This document shows positions 49,234 to 58,253 of a DNA stretch of 58,253 nt, piece after piece. The first letter of the stretch is position 1. Every line of letters starts with the position of its first letter. Position numbers and translations under genes: made by a program. The stretch comes from Prochlorococcus sp. AG-424-P18 (GTDB lineage: Bacteria; Cyanobacteriota; Cyanobacteriia; PCC-6307; Cyanobiaceae): assembly GCA_003213235.1 (NCBI GenBank), contig QCNJ01000010.1, positions 1 through 58,253 on the forward strand, written 5' to 3'. The notes under the pieces are model-generated. The model did not search any database and was not told the origin of the DNA. It was given only the letters and a program-made list of their open reading frames with translations.

Positions 49234-49494
49234 ATGGCAGCAAGAAAAACATATATCTTAAAACTTTATGTAGCTGGAAATACACCTAACTCAATGAGAG
49301 CTTTAAATACCTTAAAAGAAATATTAGAAAATGAATTTAAGGGAGTTTATGCCCTAAAGGTTATTGATGTGCTTAAGCAACCACAACTTGCAGAGGAAGA
49401 TAAGATTTTGGCAACCCCAACATTAGCTAAAATATTACCCCCACCTGTTAGAAAAATAATTGGAGACCTTTCTGATCGAGAGAGAAAGTTTTAA
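49234..49494 (+). CDS. kaiB: Circadian clock protein KaiB, C-terminally shortened
   Basis: An 86-residue KaiB ([60 protein letters not shown]). The thioredoxin-like fold is complete up to DLSDRE, after which it ends in RKF-stop. Family members continue with VLIGLDLL and an acidic tail. That tail is encoded here in the next frame (see 49486-49553), so a two-base insertion in GAGAGA (about 49478-49485) ended the protein early. The acidic tail is thought to help tetramer behaviour and KaiC exchange. Ribosome site AAGGAG lies eight bases upstream. Confidence 0.95.
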   Translation: MAARKTYILKLYVAGNTPNSMRALNTLKEILENEFKGVYALKVIDVLKQPQLAEEDKILATPTLAKILPPPVRKIIGDLSDRERKF

Positions 49495-49553
49495 TTGGCT
49501 TGGATCTTCTTTTTGATGAATTAACGGAAAATGAATATAGTGGAGAAAAATAA
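49486..49553 (+). other. Frameshifted remnant of the KaiB C-terminal tail
   Basis: Out of frame with kaiB, this segment reads [20 protein letters not shown] and then K-stop. It is the conserved KaiB tail ([11 protein letters not shown] in Synechococcus). Removing two bases from the GAGAGA run joins it exactly to the KaiB frame after DRE. Confidence 0.9.
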
Positions 49554-49625
49554 AATATAGAAAAACTTTTATAATTAAAGGTAAGTTTAAGATTTATCTT
49601 TTTTTTAATTATTCTTAGCAAAACT

Positions 49626-51155
49626 ATGAAAGATAAGAAATTAAGTAAGTCAAATAAAATGCAGGTACAAAAACTACCTACTGGGATAGAAGGATTCGAT
49701 GATGTATGTAGAGGTGGGCTGCCCGTATCTCGAAGTACGCTCGTTAGTGGCACATCGGGTACTGGTAAAACTGTTTTTTCACTGCAATATTTGCACCATG
49801 GAATTTGTAATTTTGAAGAGCCTGGGATCTTCGTCACATTTGAGGAGTCACCTTTAGACATAATTAGAAATGCAGCAAGTTTTGGTTGGGATTTACAAGA
49901 ATTAATTGATCAGAATAAACTTTTTATTTTGGATGCTTCTCCTGATCCTGATGGGCAGGATGTTGCTGGCAACTTTGATTTGTCTGGGCTTATTGAGAGA
50001 ATAAGTTATGCAATTAGAAAATATAAAGCTAAGAGAGTTGCTATAGATTCGATAACTGCAGTCTTTCAACAGTATGACGCTATTTACGTTGTTAGAAGAG
50101 AAATTTTTAGATTAATAGCAAGATTAAAAGAAATAGGAGTAACAACAGTTATGACAACAGAGAGGGTAGATGATTACGGACCAATTGCTAGGTACGGAGT
50201 AGAAGAATTTGTATCTGATAATGTTGTCTTATTAAGAAATGTTCTTGAGTCAGAGAAGAGAAGAAGAACTCTAGAAGTTTTGAAGTTAAGGGGCACTGTA
50301 CATATGAAAGGAGAATATCCATTCACTATGGGAATGGATGGTATAAGTGTATTTGCCCTTGGCGCGATGAGATTAACGCAGCGATCATCAAATATAAGGA
50401 TTAGCTCTGGAGTTAAAGATCTTGATGATATGTGTGGGGGTGGATATTTTCAAGATTCCATAATCCTCGCCACAGGAGCCACTGGTACGGGGAAGACAAT
50501 GCTAGTATCAAAATTCGTTGAAGATGCTTATAACAACAATGAAAGAGCAATCCTTTTTGCATATGAAGAATCTAGGGCTCAATTGCTTAGAAATGCGACT
50601 AGTTGGGGAATAGATTTTGAAAAGATGGAAAGTGATGGGTTATTAAAAATTATTTGTGCATATCCAGAATCAACTGGTCTAGAGGATCACTTACAAATTA
50701 TAAAAACGCAAATAAATCAATTTAAACCAAAAAGAATGGCAATTGATTCTCTTTCTGCATTAGCTAGAGGAGTAAGTTTAAATGCATTTAGACAATTTGT
50801 AATAGCAGTAACTGGGTATACAAAACAAGAAGAGATAGCAGGCTTTTTTACCAATACTGCGGAAGAATTCATGGGAAGTCATTCCATAACTGATTCCCAC
50901 ATCTCAACTATTACAGATACGATTTTATTGCTTCAATATGTTGAAATAAAGGGTGAGATGGCGAGAGCTATAAATGTTTTTAAAATGCGGGGATCCTGGC
51001 ATGATAAAAGAATAAGAGAATTTATTATTACAAATAAAGGTCCCGAGATAAAAGATTCCTTTTCAAATTTTGAACAAATATTTAGTGGTGCACCTCATAG
51101 AGTTGTTCCTGATCAAAATGTTCAAAATGTTTTTAAGGGATTAGATAATAATTAG
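49626..51155 (+). CDS. kaiC: Circadian clock ATPase/kinase KaiC
   Basis: A 509-residue protein with two RecA-like halves. CI has GTSGTGKT and the catalytic FEES; CII has GATGTGKT, YEES and the SITDSHISTITDT segment with the Ser-Thr autophosphorylation pair (about residue 430). The R-finger and Walker B regions look intact. The C-terminal tail (after RVVPD: QNVQNVFKGLDNN) is shorter and unlike the KaiA-binding tail of Synechococcus. With no kaiA and a shortened KaiB the clock is probably an hourglass type. It overlaps the convergent nblS-type gene by four bases. Confidence 0.98.
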   Translation: MKDKKLSKSNKMQVQKLPTGIEGFDDVCRGGLPVSRSTLVSGTSGTGKTVFSLQYLHHGICNFEEPGIFVTFEESPLDIIRNAASFGWDLQELIDQNKLFILDASPDPDGQDVAGNFDLSGLIERISYAIRKYKAKRVAIDSITAVFQQYDAIYVVRREIFRLIARLKEIGVTTVMTTERVDDYGPIARYGVEEFVSDNVVLLRNVLESEKRRRTLEVLKLRGTVHMKGEYPFTMGMDGISVFALGAMRLTQRSSNIRISSGVKDLDDMCGGGYFQDSIILATGATGTGKTMLVSKFVEDAYNNNERAILFAYEESRAQLLRNATSWGIDFEKMESDGLLKIICAYPESTGLEDHLQIIKTQINQFKPKRMAIDSLSALARGVSLNAFRQFVIAVTGYTKQEEIAGFFTNTAEEFMGSHSITDSHISTITDTILLLQYVEIKGEMARAINVFKMRGSWHDKRIREFIITNKGPEIKDSFSNFEQIFSGAPHRVVPDQNVQNVFKGLDNN

Positions 51156-53221
51156 ACTATATTACTAATATCGGAGGATCCTGAAAAAGCGTCATTATTG
51201 TTGATGGCTTTGGTTAATAATTCATCTTTATCAGATTGTGCTAATGCCAAATCAAACCAAAAGGTTGTTCCTACTCCTAATTCGCTAGCCATACGAATTT
51301 CTCCACCATGTTTTTCTATTATTCCTCGGACTATAGATAAACCTAAACCTGTTCCTTGTTCTGTATGAACTGCATTCTCAACTCTATAAAAACGATCAAA
51401 TATCTTCTCTTGATCAGCTTGAGATATTCCTGAACCTGTATCAGCAATCTCAATTCTTACTTTTGGTAATGGTGAAACTAACTCACATTGAGGAGCTTCA
51501 TCATTATTAGTGCTTGGAGGGTATGCAGGACAGGAATCTGGCCAAGTATAAGCTCTTATAATTAGAGTGCTGTTTTTTGGACTAAACTTCAATCCATTTC
51601 CCAGCAAATTATCAAAAACTTGTAAAAGTAAATCAAAATTACCCAGTATAGAAGGAATTGTTTCTTCTAAATCATGAGCAAGTGAAACATTTTTTTCAGT
51701 AGCATTAAGCCTATAATTTCTGAGAGTCTGCTCTATCGCTGGCCTTATATCCATTTGCTCTAGTTGAATTATTTTGCCAGACTCCAACCTTGATAAATCT
51801 AGTACATCATTTACAAGTCTTGTTAACCTATCAGTTTCTGAATTAGCAATACCCAAGAATTCGATTTGTTCTTCATCAGAAAGCTGATCTTTTAAATCAT
51901 GTAGTGTTTCTACATAACTTTTGATATTAAAAAGTGGTGTTCTTAATTCGTGAGAAACATTACTAATAAATCTGTTTTGTGCTGCGTTAAGTTCTACTTC
52001 TCTTGTTAAATCTTGAATTGTTACAGCAATACCTTTTAATTCAACTTTATTTGTATCTAAAACTGACTGTAAGACAATTCTTAAAGTTCTAGCTGGTTCG
52101 CCCAAGCTAAATCTTAAATCATCGTTTTCTTTTTCTCTATTTAATATAGATTCTATATTTGTATGCAAGTCGTTAGATAAAATTTCTGGAATTTCATTTA
52201 AAAAATGTTTTCCTTCTAAGAATCTTCCTTCCCAACGAAATAATCTTTTTGCTGTTGGATTTGTAAGAACAATCTTTCCTTGTGAATCCAATAATATAGC
52301 CCCATCAGCCATGGTAGCGATTAGTGATTGTTGCTTTATTTGCGCGGCTTTAAGTTCTTCAATGTTGGCTTCATCATAATTTTCTAACTGAGTGGCCATT
52401 CGGTTAAATCCATTTAAAAGTTCTCCTAGATCACCTGTCATAGGGAGTGAAATTCTGGATTTAAAGTTACCTTTTGAAATTTCTCTAACACCTCTCACTA
52501 ACTCCCTTACGGGTCTTGTAATTGTAAGTGCGTTGAATACAGCTCCAAGTATTACTAAAACCCAAATAGAAATAAATACTGCTATCGTTACCTCTCTTGT
52601 AAGGGCAGCACTAGCTAAAGCTTTTTTATTAGGTGTAACTCCTAATGCTAAAGTCCCAAGATATTTGCCTTTCCAGAGCATTGGAACGAATACATCTGTT
52701 ACTTGTCCTTGAGGAGTAGCATGCTGCCTCACTAATGGAAACTGGGGTCTTTTCTTTAATTCTGATGGTAGTTTTAATTTTCTAGTAAGCTGGAATTGAC
52801 TATCTGAATTTGTAGGAGTGGCACTAATCGGTATTCCAAGTTGTACTATATCTTCAGCGTCAGTAAAAAATATGTAGCGTAAATTTCGACTTGATCTCCA
52901 AAACTTTTCTGCTACATTTGAAATCTCCTTTTTTTGGTTATTGGCAACTAATTCTGTTACATTCCCCGAAAGCAATAGTCCAAGATCTCGGGCATATCTT
53001 GTATCATTCATTCCTGCGTCTCTTTGAATACTATTTAATGCAAAAAATGTAATTCCTGTCATTAGGAGACTGACTACAAGAGTTGCTATTGCTAACAATT
53101 TAGTTCTTAGACTAAACCTACTCCACCAATCAAGGAGTCTATTAATCCAATAGTTACTACTAAAATCTTCATTATCGACAATATTACGCTCTCTAGTTTC
53201 TCGATTGTTAGTATCAATCAT
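51152..53221 (-). CDS. nblS: Sensor histidine kinase, NblS/Hik33 type
   Basis: A 689-residue kinase: first membrane helix (LLAIATLVVSLLMTGITFFA), a periplasmic domain of about 130 residues, second helix (AVFISIWVLVILGAVFNALT), HAMP (PVRELVRGVREISKGNFKSR), PAS (TMADGAILLDSQGKIVLTNP), the His box NVSHELRTPLFNIKSYVET, and ATPase motifs N (FDNLLGNGLKF), G1 (DTGSGIS) and G2 (GTGLGLSIV). The layout is that of NblS (Hik33), which controls hli genes and phycobilisome or light-stress responses. hli genes are in this window. Start chosen at 53221, with GAGGAG upstream. Confidence 0.93.
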   Translation of the reverse strand: MIDTNNRETRERNIVDNEDFSSNYWINRLLDWWSRFSLRTKLLAIATLVVSLLMTGITFFALNSIQRDAGMNDTRYARDLGLLLSGNVTELVANNQKKEISNVAEKFWRSSRNLRYIFFTDAEDIVQLGIPISATPTNSDSQFQLTRKLKLPSELKKRPQFPLVRQHATPQGQVTDVFVPMLWKGKYLGTLALGVTPNKKALASAALTREVTIAVFISIWVLVILGAVFNALTITRPVRELVRGVREISKGNFKSRISLPMTGDLGELLNGFNRMATQLENYDEANIEELKAAQIKQQSLIATMADGAILLDSQGKIVLTNPTAKRLFRWEGRFLEGKHFLNEIPEILSNDLHTNIESILNREKENDDLRFSLGEPARTLRIVLQSVLDTNKVELKGIAVTIQDLTREVELNAAQNRFISNVSHELRTPLFNIKSYVETLHDLKDQLSDEEQIEFLGIANSETDRLTRLVNDVLDLSRLESGKIIQLEQMDIRPAIEQTLRNYRLNATEKNVSLAHDLEETIPSILGNFDLLLQVFDNLLGNGLKFSPKNSTLIIRAYTWPDSCPAYPPSTNNDEAPQCELVSPLPKVRIEIADTGSGISQADQEKIFDRFYRVENAVHTEQGTGLGLSIVRGIIEKHGGEIRMASELGVGTTFWFDLALAQSDKDELLTKAINNNDAFSGSSDISNIV

Positions 53222-53225
53222 AAAC

Positions 53226-54557
53226 TCACTTCTCCTCTGCAAAATTTTTTCTTACTTGATGACCTATATCACTTCTAAAGTAGATACCCTTGAAATTTAT
53301 TTCTTTTAAATTTTTGTATGCTTTATTAAAAACCTTATCAAAATCTTCATCTTGACAGACAATACTTAAGACTCTTCCACCATTAGTTAATAAATCCCCT
53401 CTTTTATTAAAACAAGTACCAGAGTCAAAAATTTGACAATTACTTGAATCAATATTTCCTATTTTTATAGGAAAGCCAGTCTTATATTCATTAGGGTACC
53501 CCTTTGAGGTGGCTATTACACAACCACTAACTTTGTCTGAAATATCAATTTTCTCATCACCAGTTAAGTTTCCCATTGAGCATTTTTCTAAGAGGAATAC
53601 AAAATTTTGATCCATTAAGGGCATTATTGTTTGGCACTCTGGATCTCCAAATCTGCAATTATATTCTATAACTTTGGGCCCAGATTTTGTGATCATTAAT
53701 CCGAAATAAATTACTCCTCTATAATCAATATTTTTTTTATTTAATTCATTTATTGTTGGTTCAATAATCCCTTTGACAATTGTCTTAAGCATTTCTTTTG
53801 ATATTAGTGGCGCAGGAGAATAGGCTCCCATGCCACCTGTGTTTGGACCTGTATCTTTTTCATTGAGACGTTTGTGATCCTGCGCGGTTGGTAGTAGTAC
53901 GTAATTATCTCCATCACATAGAGCAAAAACCGAAACTTCTGGACCCTGAATTTTTTCTTCTAGAACTACCACATCCCCAGACTTGCCAAACTTTCCATTG
54001 AAGATTGATTCAGTTGCTCTAAAACATTCATCTTTTGAATCGGGAATAAAAACACCTTTACCTGATGCAAGACCATCGGCTTTCACTACCAGGGGAATTG
54101 ATGATGTATTGATTATTTTTTTGGCTTCTTCAAGAGAATTTACTGTCCAAAAGTTTGCAGTTGGAATATTTGCGTCTTGCATAAATTCCTTTGCCCAGGA
54201 TTTGCTATATTCCAGTTTTGCTCCGTCTTTGCCAGGTCCAAATACTTTAAAATTTTTTCCCCGAAGAAAATCAGCTAATCCATTTGCCAAAGGAATTTCG
54301 GGACCTATCACAACTAAATCTATTTTTAAGAGCATCATTTTTTCAACAAATTCATTTTTATTGTTTATGTCAATTTCTATTCTTTGACATTTATTTATTC
54401 GTTCTGATCCAGCGTTACCAGGAATTAAATAAACATTTTTGACTAATTTATTTTTTTGAATAATCCAAGCTAAAGAGTTTTCTCTTCCGCCATTCCCAAT
54501 TATTAAAATATTTTCTAATCTGGTGAAGTTTTTAGAAATTGTTGAATTAGTACTCAT
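53226..54557 (-). CDS. purD: Phosphoribosylamine--glycine ligase
   Basis: A 443-residue ATP-grasp enzyme of purine synthesis (second step). Seen are ILIIGNGGRENSLAWIIQKN, GPEIPLANGLADFL, VVKADGLASGKGVFIPDSKD, AQDHKRLNEKDTGPNTGGMG, AYSP and the C-terminal EYNCRFGDPECQTIMPLM. It abuts the nblS-type gene in the same direction, and purC is divergent on the other side. Confidence 0.97.
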   Translation of the reverse strand: MSTNSTISKNFTRLENILIIGNGGRENSLAWIIQKNKLVKNVYLIPGNAGSERINKCQRIEIDINNKNEFVEKMMLLKIDLVVIGPEIPLANGLADFLRGKNFKVFGPGKDGAKLEYSKSWAKEFMQDANIPTANFWTVNSLEEAKKIINTSSIPLVVKADGLASGKGVFIPDSKDECFRATESIFNGKFGKSGDVVVLEEKIQGPEVSVFALCDGDNYVLLPTAQDHKRLNEKDTGPNTGGMGAYSPAPLISKEMLKTIVKGIIEPTINELNKKNIDYRGVIYFGLMITKSGPKVIEYNCRFGDPECQTIMPLMDQNFVFLLEKCSMGNLTGDEKIDISDKVSGCVIATSKGYPNEYKTGFPIKIGNIDSSNCQIFDSGTCFNKRGDLLTNGGRVLSIVCQDEDFDKVFNKAYKNLKEINFKGIYFRSDIGHQVRKNFAEEK

Positions 54558-54692
54558 AAATTTGTTTTTTAAGGTTATGAGGTTTCAAGGATTTATAAGT
54601 TAAAATAAATTTAACTATTTTGAAAAGCTGATCTCTAATAAATATGTTAATTACAAATCGTACTTTTAGTAATCAACCGAGGTCTTAAATTA

Positions 54693-55421
54693 ATGAACAA
54701 TAAATATGAATTAATTTATGAAGGTAAAGCAAAAAAGGTATTTTCTCATAGTGAATCAGACAAAGTAATAATTGAATTTAAAGATGATGCCACAGCTTTT
54801 AATGCTTTGAAAAAGGCTAAATTTGAAGGAAAGGGGAAACTTAATTGCTTAATAAGTGCAAAAATATTTGAACATCTTATAAAGAATAATATTCCTACTC
54901 ATTTTATTGAACTCAAAAATGAAAATATTATGATGGCAAAAAAAATCAAAGTAATCCCTCTGGAAATTGTTCTTAGAAATACTGCCTATGGGTCTTTGTG
55001 TAAACAAACGACTATAAAGTCTGGAACTGTCTTGGCAAAACCATTAATTGATATTTATCTTAAAAATGATGAACTTAATGATCCGCTAATTACCAAAGAT
55101 AGGATTGAATTAATGAAAATACTCAGCTCTAAAGATTTAGATTCAATCATAAATTTAACTTTAAAAATCAATGGAATCTTGAAAAGTTTTTTTAAAAATA
55201 TTCAGCTTCAACTTGTAGATTTCAAATTGGAGTTTGGCTATGATTCTAAAAATAATATACTTCTTGGGGATGAAATCAGTCCCGATAATTGTAGATTGTG
55301 GGATCTCAATCAGAAAAATGATACAATTGTAAGTCTAGATAAAGACAGGTTTAGAAATGATTTGGGAGGTTTAATTGAAGCTTATAGTGAAATTAACCGA
55401 AGAATAAACAATTTCATTTAA
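54693..55421 (+). CDS. purC: Phosphoribosylaminoimidazole-succinocarboxamide synthase
   Basis: A 242-residue SAICAR synthetase: ELIYEGKAKKVFSHSESDKV, IEFKDDATAFNALKKAKFEG, VIPLEIVLRNTAYGSLCK and LLGDEISPDNCRLWDL. It joins aspartate to CAIR in purine synthesis. Divergent from purD with about 135 bases between. Confidence 0.97.
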   Translation: MNNKYELIYEGKAKKVFSHSESDKVIIEFKDDATAFNALKKAKFEGKGKLNCLISAKIFEHLIKNNIPTHFIELKNENIMMAKKIKVIPLEIVLRNTAYGSLCKQTTIKSGTVLAKPLIDIYLKNDELNDPLITKDRIELMKILSSKDLDSIINLTLKINGILKSFFKNIQLQLVDFKLEFGYDSKNNILLGDEISPDNCRLWDLNQKNDTIVSLDKDRFRNDLGGLIEAYSEINRRINNFI

Positions 55422-55466
55422 GTCTATTCAATAATTAATCCTTCATTTATCTTAATCAACAGTACT

Positions 55467-57599
55467 ATGCAAAAACATTTTTTAAAATTTAGGAAGGTTT
55501 TCACAAATATTGCATGCTCTCCCCTGATTTTGATTTCAAATAATTCAGAACTGGCCGCTCAGTTTCTACCAAATAAAGTTGAGCAATTAAACACAACATT
55601 GGAAATTAATAGTAATAACAATGATTTATTTCAAGTATTTGATGTTAACGAAGAGAAAAATTTATTTCTTGCAGAAAATAAAGAAGATATTAATGAAGAG
55701 AGTGTCCTTATATCAGAAATAATAATCGAAGGTTGGGAAAATCATCCTGAAGGAAGAAAGCTTGAATTGGCTGCTTATGATTCAATGAGTATAAAGCCAG
55801 GAAGTATTGTTAATAATCAAATATTAAATAAAGACCTTAATGCAATATATGCTAGTGGTTGGTTTTCAGGAGTTAAAATAAATTCTCAAGAAGGTCCATT
55901 AGGAGTCAGGCTAATTGTAAATGTGGTACCTAATCCGATTTTGAAGAAGGTTGAACTCAAACCAATTACTTCTGTAATCTCTAATGAATATATAGATAAT
56001 ATATTTAATAATTTTTATGGTACTACTCTTAACTTAAGAGAATTAGAGAGTAAAATAGAAATCATAAAAAAGCGTTATGAGAGTGAAGGCTATTCTTTAG
56101 CTAGAATTTCAGGCCCAGACAGAATTTCTGAAAACGGGATAGTAACATTAAATGTTTCTGAAGGCATCATATCTGATATTAAATTAAGGTTCCTAGGAGC
56201 CGATGGTGAATCAATTATCGATGGAAAACCTAGAAAAGGAAAAACAAAAGATTGGGTCATAAAAAGAGAATTAAAAACACAACCTGGCACTATATTTAAT
56301 AGAAAAATATTAGAAGCTGATATTGGTAGACTTTATGGCACATCATTATTTGATGATGTAAAGGTTTCTCTTGGTCCAGATAATTTAAAACCCGGTCAAG
56401 TTATTATTTTTCTAGATTTAAGCGAGCAAAAAACAGGATCATTAACTGGTGGGCTTGGTTATAGCAACGGCTCAGGGATATTTGCCTCAATTGGTTTACA
56501 GGAAACAAATGCACTTGGTAGAGCATGGTCTACTAATCTCAACCTTAATTTCGGAGAATATTCAACTACCTATAATTTTTCACTATCGGATCCATGGATT
56601 AAGGGAGATAAACATAAAACATCTTTTAGAACAAATCTTTTTTTAAGTAGAGATTATCCACAAGAATTTAAAAGTGAAAGTAATGGGCGCTTATACGCAG
56701 TAGATGATACTAGTACTTCAAGCTCTGATTCTTTTTCATCAATAGTTTTAGAAAAAACAGGAGGTGGATTTTCTTTCTCAAGGCCATTAAATGGTGGAGA
56801 TCCATTTAAGGTCGCTAAATGGAGAGTCCTCGCAGGAATGAACTTTAAGAAAGTAAAGATGATTGATGGTGATGGAAACATAAAACCTTATGGTGATCAG
56901 ACTCCAACAACTGGAAATATAAATGATATTATTTGTATTGGATTTACTCCAAATTATCCTTCATGCCCTGATGAAAATACATTAGTGAGTGTTATTGCTA
57001 GTACTTCTAGAAATAATTTGAATAATTCTGTAAACCCAACTTCAGGGAATAAATTTACTTTTGGTACCGAACAATTCGTTTCAATGGGGAAAGATTCTCC
57101 AACTTTTAATAGAATGAGAGCGTCTTATTCATTTTTTGTCCCAACAAAATTGATAAATTTTACTAGTGCATGTAAGTCGAGTAATCCTAATGGTGAAGAT
57201 TGTCCTCAAGCTATTGGTTTTCAATTTAAAGGTGGAACTATTTTGGGGGAATTACCTCCTTATGAAGCATTTTGTATGGGAGGAACATCGTCTGTGAGAG
57301 GTTGGGGATCTTGTGACTTAGCTGTAAGTAGAAGTTTTGTTGAGGGCACAGTTGAATATAGATTCCCTGTTTGGAGAATGATATCAGGTGCTTTGTTCGT
57401 TGATGCAGGAAGTGATTTAGGATCTCAAAAGAATGTTCCCGGGAAACCTGGTAAATTACTGCAGAAAACAGGTTCTGGTTATTCGCTTGGAGGGGGCGTT
57501 GGAGTGAAAACACCTATTGGGCCATTAAGATTAGATGTTGCTAGTAAAGACCTAAGTGGAGATTGGAGATATACACTTGGAGTTGGATGGAAGTTTTAA
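55467..57599 (+). CDS. bamA: Omp85/BamA-family outer membrane protein
   Basis: A 710-residue outer-membrane protein. The N-terminal signal-like segment is short and polar; then come three POTRA-like units (about residues 75-330: LISEIIIEGWENHPEGRKLE, LKKVELKPITSVISNEYIDN, DIKLRFLGADGESIIDGKPR) and a C-terminal beta-barrel (SLTGGLGYSNGSGIFASIGL to YTLGVGWKF). The barrel signature MGGTSSVRGWGSCDLAVSRS contains the VRG motif that faces the pore. It inserts outer-membrane beta-barrels. lpxC follows by one base. Confidence 0.93.
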   Translation: MQKHFLKFRKVFTNIACSPLILISNNSELAAQFLPNKVEQLNTTLEINSNNNDLFQVFDVNEEKNLFLAENKEDINEESVLISEIIIEGWENHPEGRKLELAAYDSMSIKPGSIVNNQILNKDLNAIYASGWFSGVKINSQEGPLGVRLIVNVVPNPILKKVELKPITSVISNEYIDNIFNNFYGTTLNLRELESKIEIIKKRYESEGYSLARISGPDRISENGIVTLNVSEGIISDIKLRFLGADGESIIDGKPRKGKTKDWVIKRELKTQPGTIFNRKILEADIGRLYGTSLFDDVKVSLGPDNLKPGQVIIFLDLSEQKTGSLTGGLGYSNGSGIFASIGLQETNALGRAWSTNLNLNFGEYSTTYNFSLSDPWIKGDKHKTSFRTNLFLSRDYPQEFKSESNGRLYAVDDTSTSSSDSFSSIVLEKTGGGFSFSRPLNGGDPFKVAKWRVLAGMNFKKVKMIDGDGNIKPYGDQTPTTGNINDIICIGFTPNYPSCPDENTLVSVIASTSRNNLNNSVNPTSGNKFTFGTEQFVSMGKDSPTFNRMRASYSFFVPTKLINFTSACKSSNPNGEDCPQAIGFQFKGGTILGELPPYEAFCMGGTSSVRGWGSCDLAVSRSFVEGTVEYRFPVWRMISGALFVDAGSDLGSQKNVPGKPGKLLQKTGSGYSLGGGVGVKTPIGPLRLDVASKDLSGDWRYTLGVGWKF

Positions 57600-58253
57600 G
57601 TGTTTTCTTGGCCGACTAACTATGATTCTTGCTATACCTTAGCTGGTGTTATCACTAGAGAGGGTGTAGGCCTTCATAGTGGAGAAAAAACAAGAATTAA
57701 AATCTCTTCTTATGAAAAAGAAGGATATTATGTTTCTTTCAGGGATAAACCTAACGAGATTTTTAAGTTAACCCAGGATTTAATTGGAAGTACGATGCTT
57801 TGTACGGCGGTTAAATTAGGAAGTAGGAATTTATATACTATTGAACATTTATTATCTTCAATGGCTGGATGTGGGTTAAGTTATATACATATTGAGGTTG
57901 ATGGCAAAGAAATCCCTCTTTTAGATGGATCGGCAATTCAGTGGGTTAGAGATTTTGAAAAAGTAGGGATAAAAAAGGCACCTAATCCAGATAATTTTTT
58001 TAGAGAGATTAATAAATCAATAATTTTAAATAAAGAAGATTCAGTTATAGCTGCAATTCCCTCACAAAAGACTACGATTATATCAACAATAAGTTTTCCA
58101 TATAAAGCAATTGGAAATCAAACTTTTGTAATTGATTTAAATCCAAAAAGTTTCGTTGAAATGATTGCGCCAGCAAGAACTTTTGGTTTTAAGGATCAAT
58201 TCCAAGAGTTAAGTGAACTTGGATTAATAAAAGGAGGAAGTTTAGAAAACGCA
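57600..58253 (+). CDS. lpxC: UDP-3-O-acyl-N-acetylglucosamine deacetylase, 5' part
   Basis: 218 codons of LpxC, cut by the right edge. GTG start, overlapping nothing and one base after bamA. Seen are LAGVITREGVGLHSGEKTRI, LYTIEHLLSSMAGCGLSYIH (zinc-binding His in IEHLLS), DGKEIPLLDGSAIQWV and later APARTFGF. It does the committed step of lipid A synthesis. The bamA-lpxC order is typical of cyanobacteria, often followed by fabZ and lpxA. Confidence 0.96.
   Translation, partial: MFSWPTNYDSCYTLAGVITREGVGLHSGEKTRIKISSYEKEGYYVSFRDKPNEIFKLTQDLIGSTMLCTAVKLGSRNLYTIEHLLSSMAGCGLSYIHIEVDGKEIPLLDGSAIQWVRDFEKVGIKKAPNPDNFFREINKSIILNKEDSVIAAIPSQKTTIISTISFPYKAIGNQTFVIDLNPKSFVEMIAPARTFGFKDQFQELSELGLIKGGSLENA

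Noticed and set aside
1..58253. Insertion sequences, prophage or CRISPR arrays
   Set aside because: No transposase or integrase motif, no phage structural gene and no regularly spaced repeats were seen.

Overview
The window is a piece of a high-light-adapted Prochlorococcus chromosome, or that of a very close picocyanobacterial relative. The base composition is very AT-rich and intergenic spacing is short. Three high-light-inducible protein genes are present. The order rplU-rpmA next to kaiB-kaiC without kaiA is that of Prochlorococcus. Other marker genes (petF, an nblS-type kinase, a photosystem II S4-domain protein, plant-type desaturases) are cyanobacterial. There is no sign of a prophage, insertion sequence or CRISPR array.

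The left half (about 1-26,900) is accessory. Recognisable genes are sparse: two cupins, a dienelactone-hydrolase-like enzyme, a LOG-family protein, an NTF2-like protein, a DUF1543 protein, an LptF/LptG permease, three hli genes, a DUF938 methyltransferase, two desaturases, a DUF805 protein, a DUF861 cupin and an EamA transporter. Between them lie about fifty microprotein genes of 18-60 codons. Most were found by reading the sequence directly, often as single-membrane-segment or Cys-containing peptides in overlapping runs (ATGA or TTGA junctions). Three small genes here carry in-frame stop codons and are scored as broken. Two compact segments at 7829-7903 and 14888-14959 look like structured RNAs.

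The most informative non-coding locus is 8355-8589. A near-consensus promoter is followed by a perfect palindromic NtcA box over the expected start of transcription. Next comes a leader that matches the glutamine riboswitch class (glnA / Downstream-peptide RNA), then a 33-residue DUF4278-like peptide. This looks like a dual nitrogen-status switch controlling one microprotein.

The right half (about 27,000-58,253) is mostly core: flavoprotein, GAF protein, pirin, murD, SDR, a stand-alone NAD-ligase adenylation domain, a photolyase-like protein with an unusual domain order, DoxX, a PPOX flavoprotein, tRNA-Val(GAC), an S4-domain protein, serA, prmA, petF, a pentapeptide protein, rnz, spoIID-like, truB, rpmA, rplU, kaiB, kaiC, an nblS-type kinase, purD, purC, an Omp85 protein and the start of lpxC. 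KaiB is cut short by a two-base insertion, and its usual C-terminal tail is still readable in the next frame. KaiA is absent and the KaiC tail is diverged, which fits a reduced, hourglass-like clock.

All family assignments come from motif reading, without database searches. Microprotein calls rest on reading frame, start context, overlap with neighbours and peptide character.
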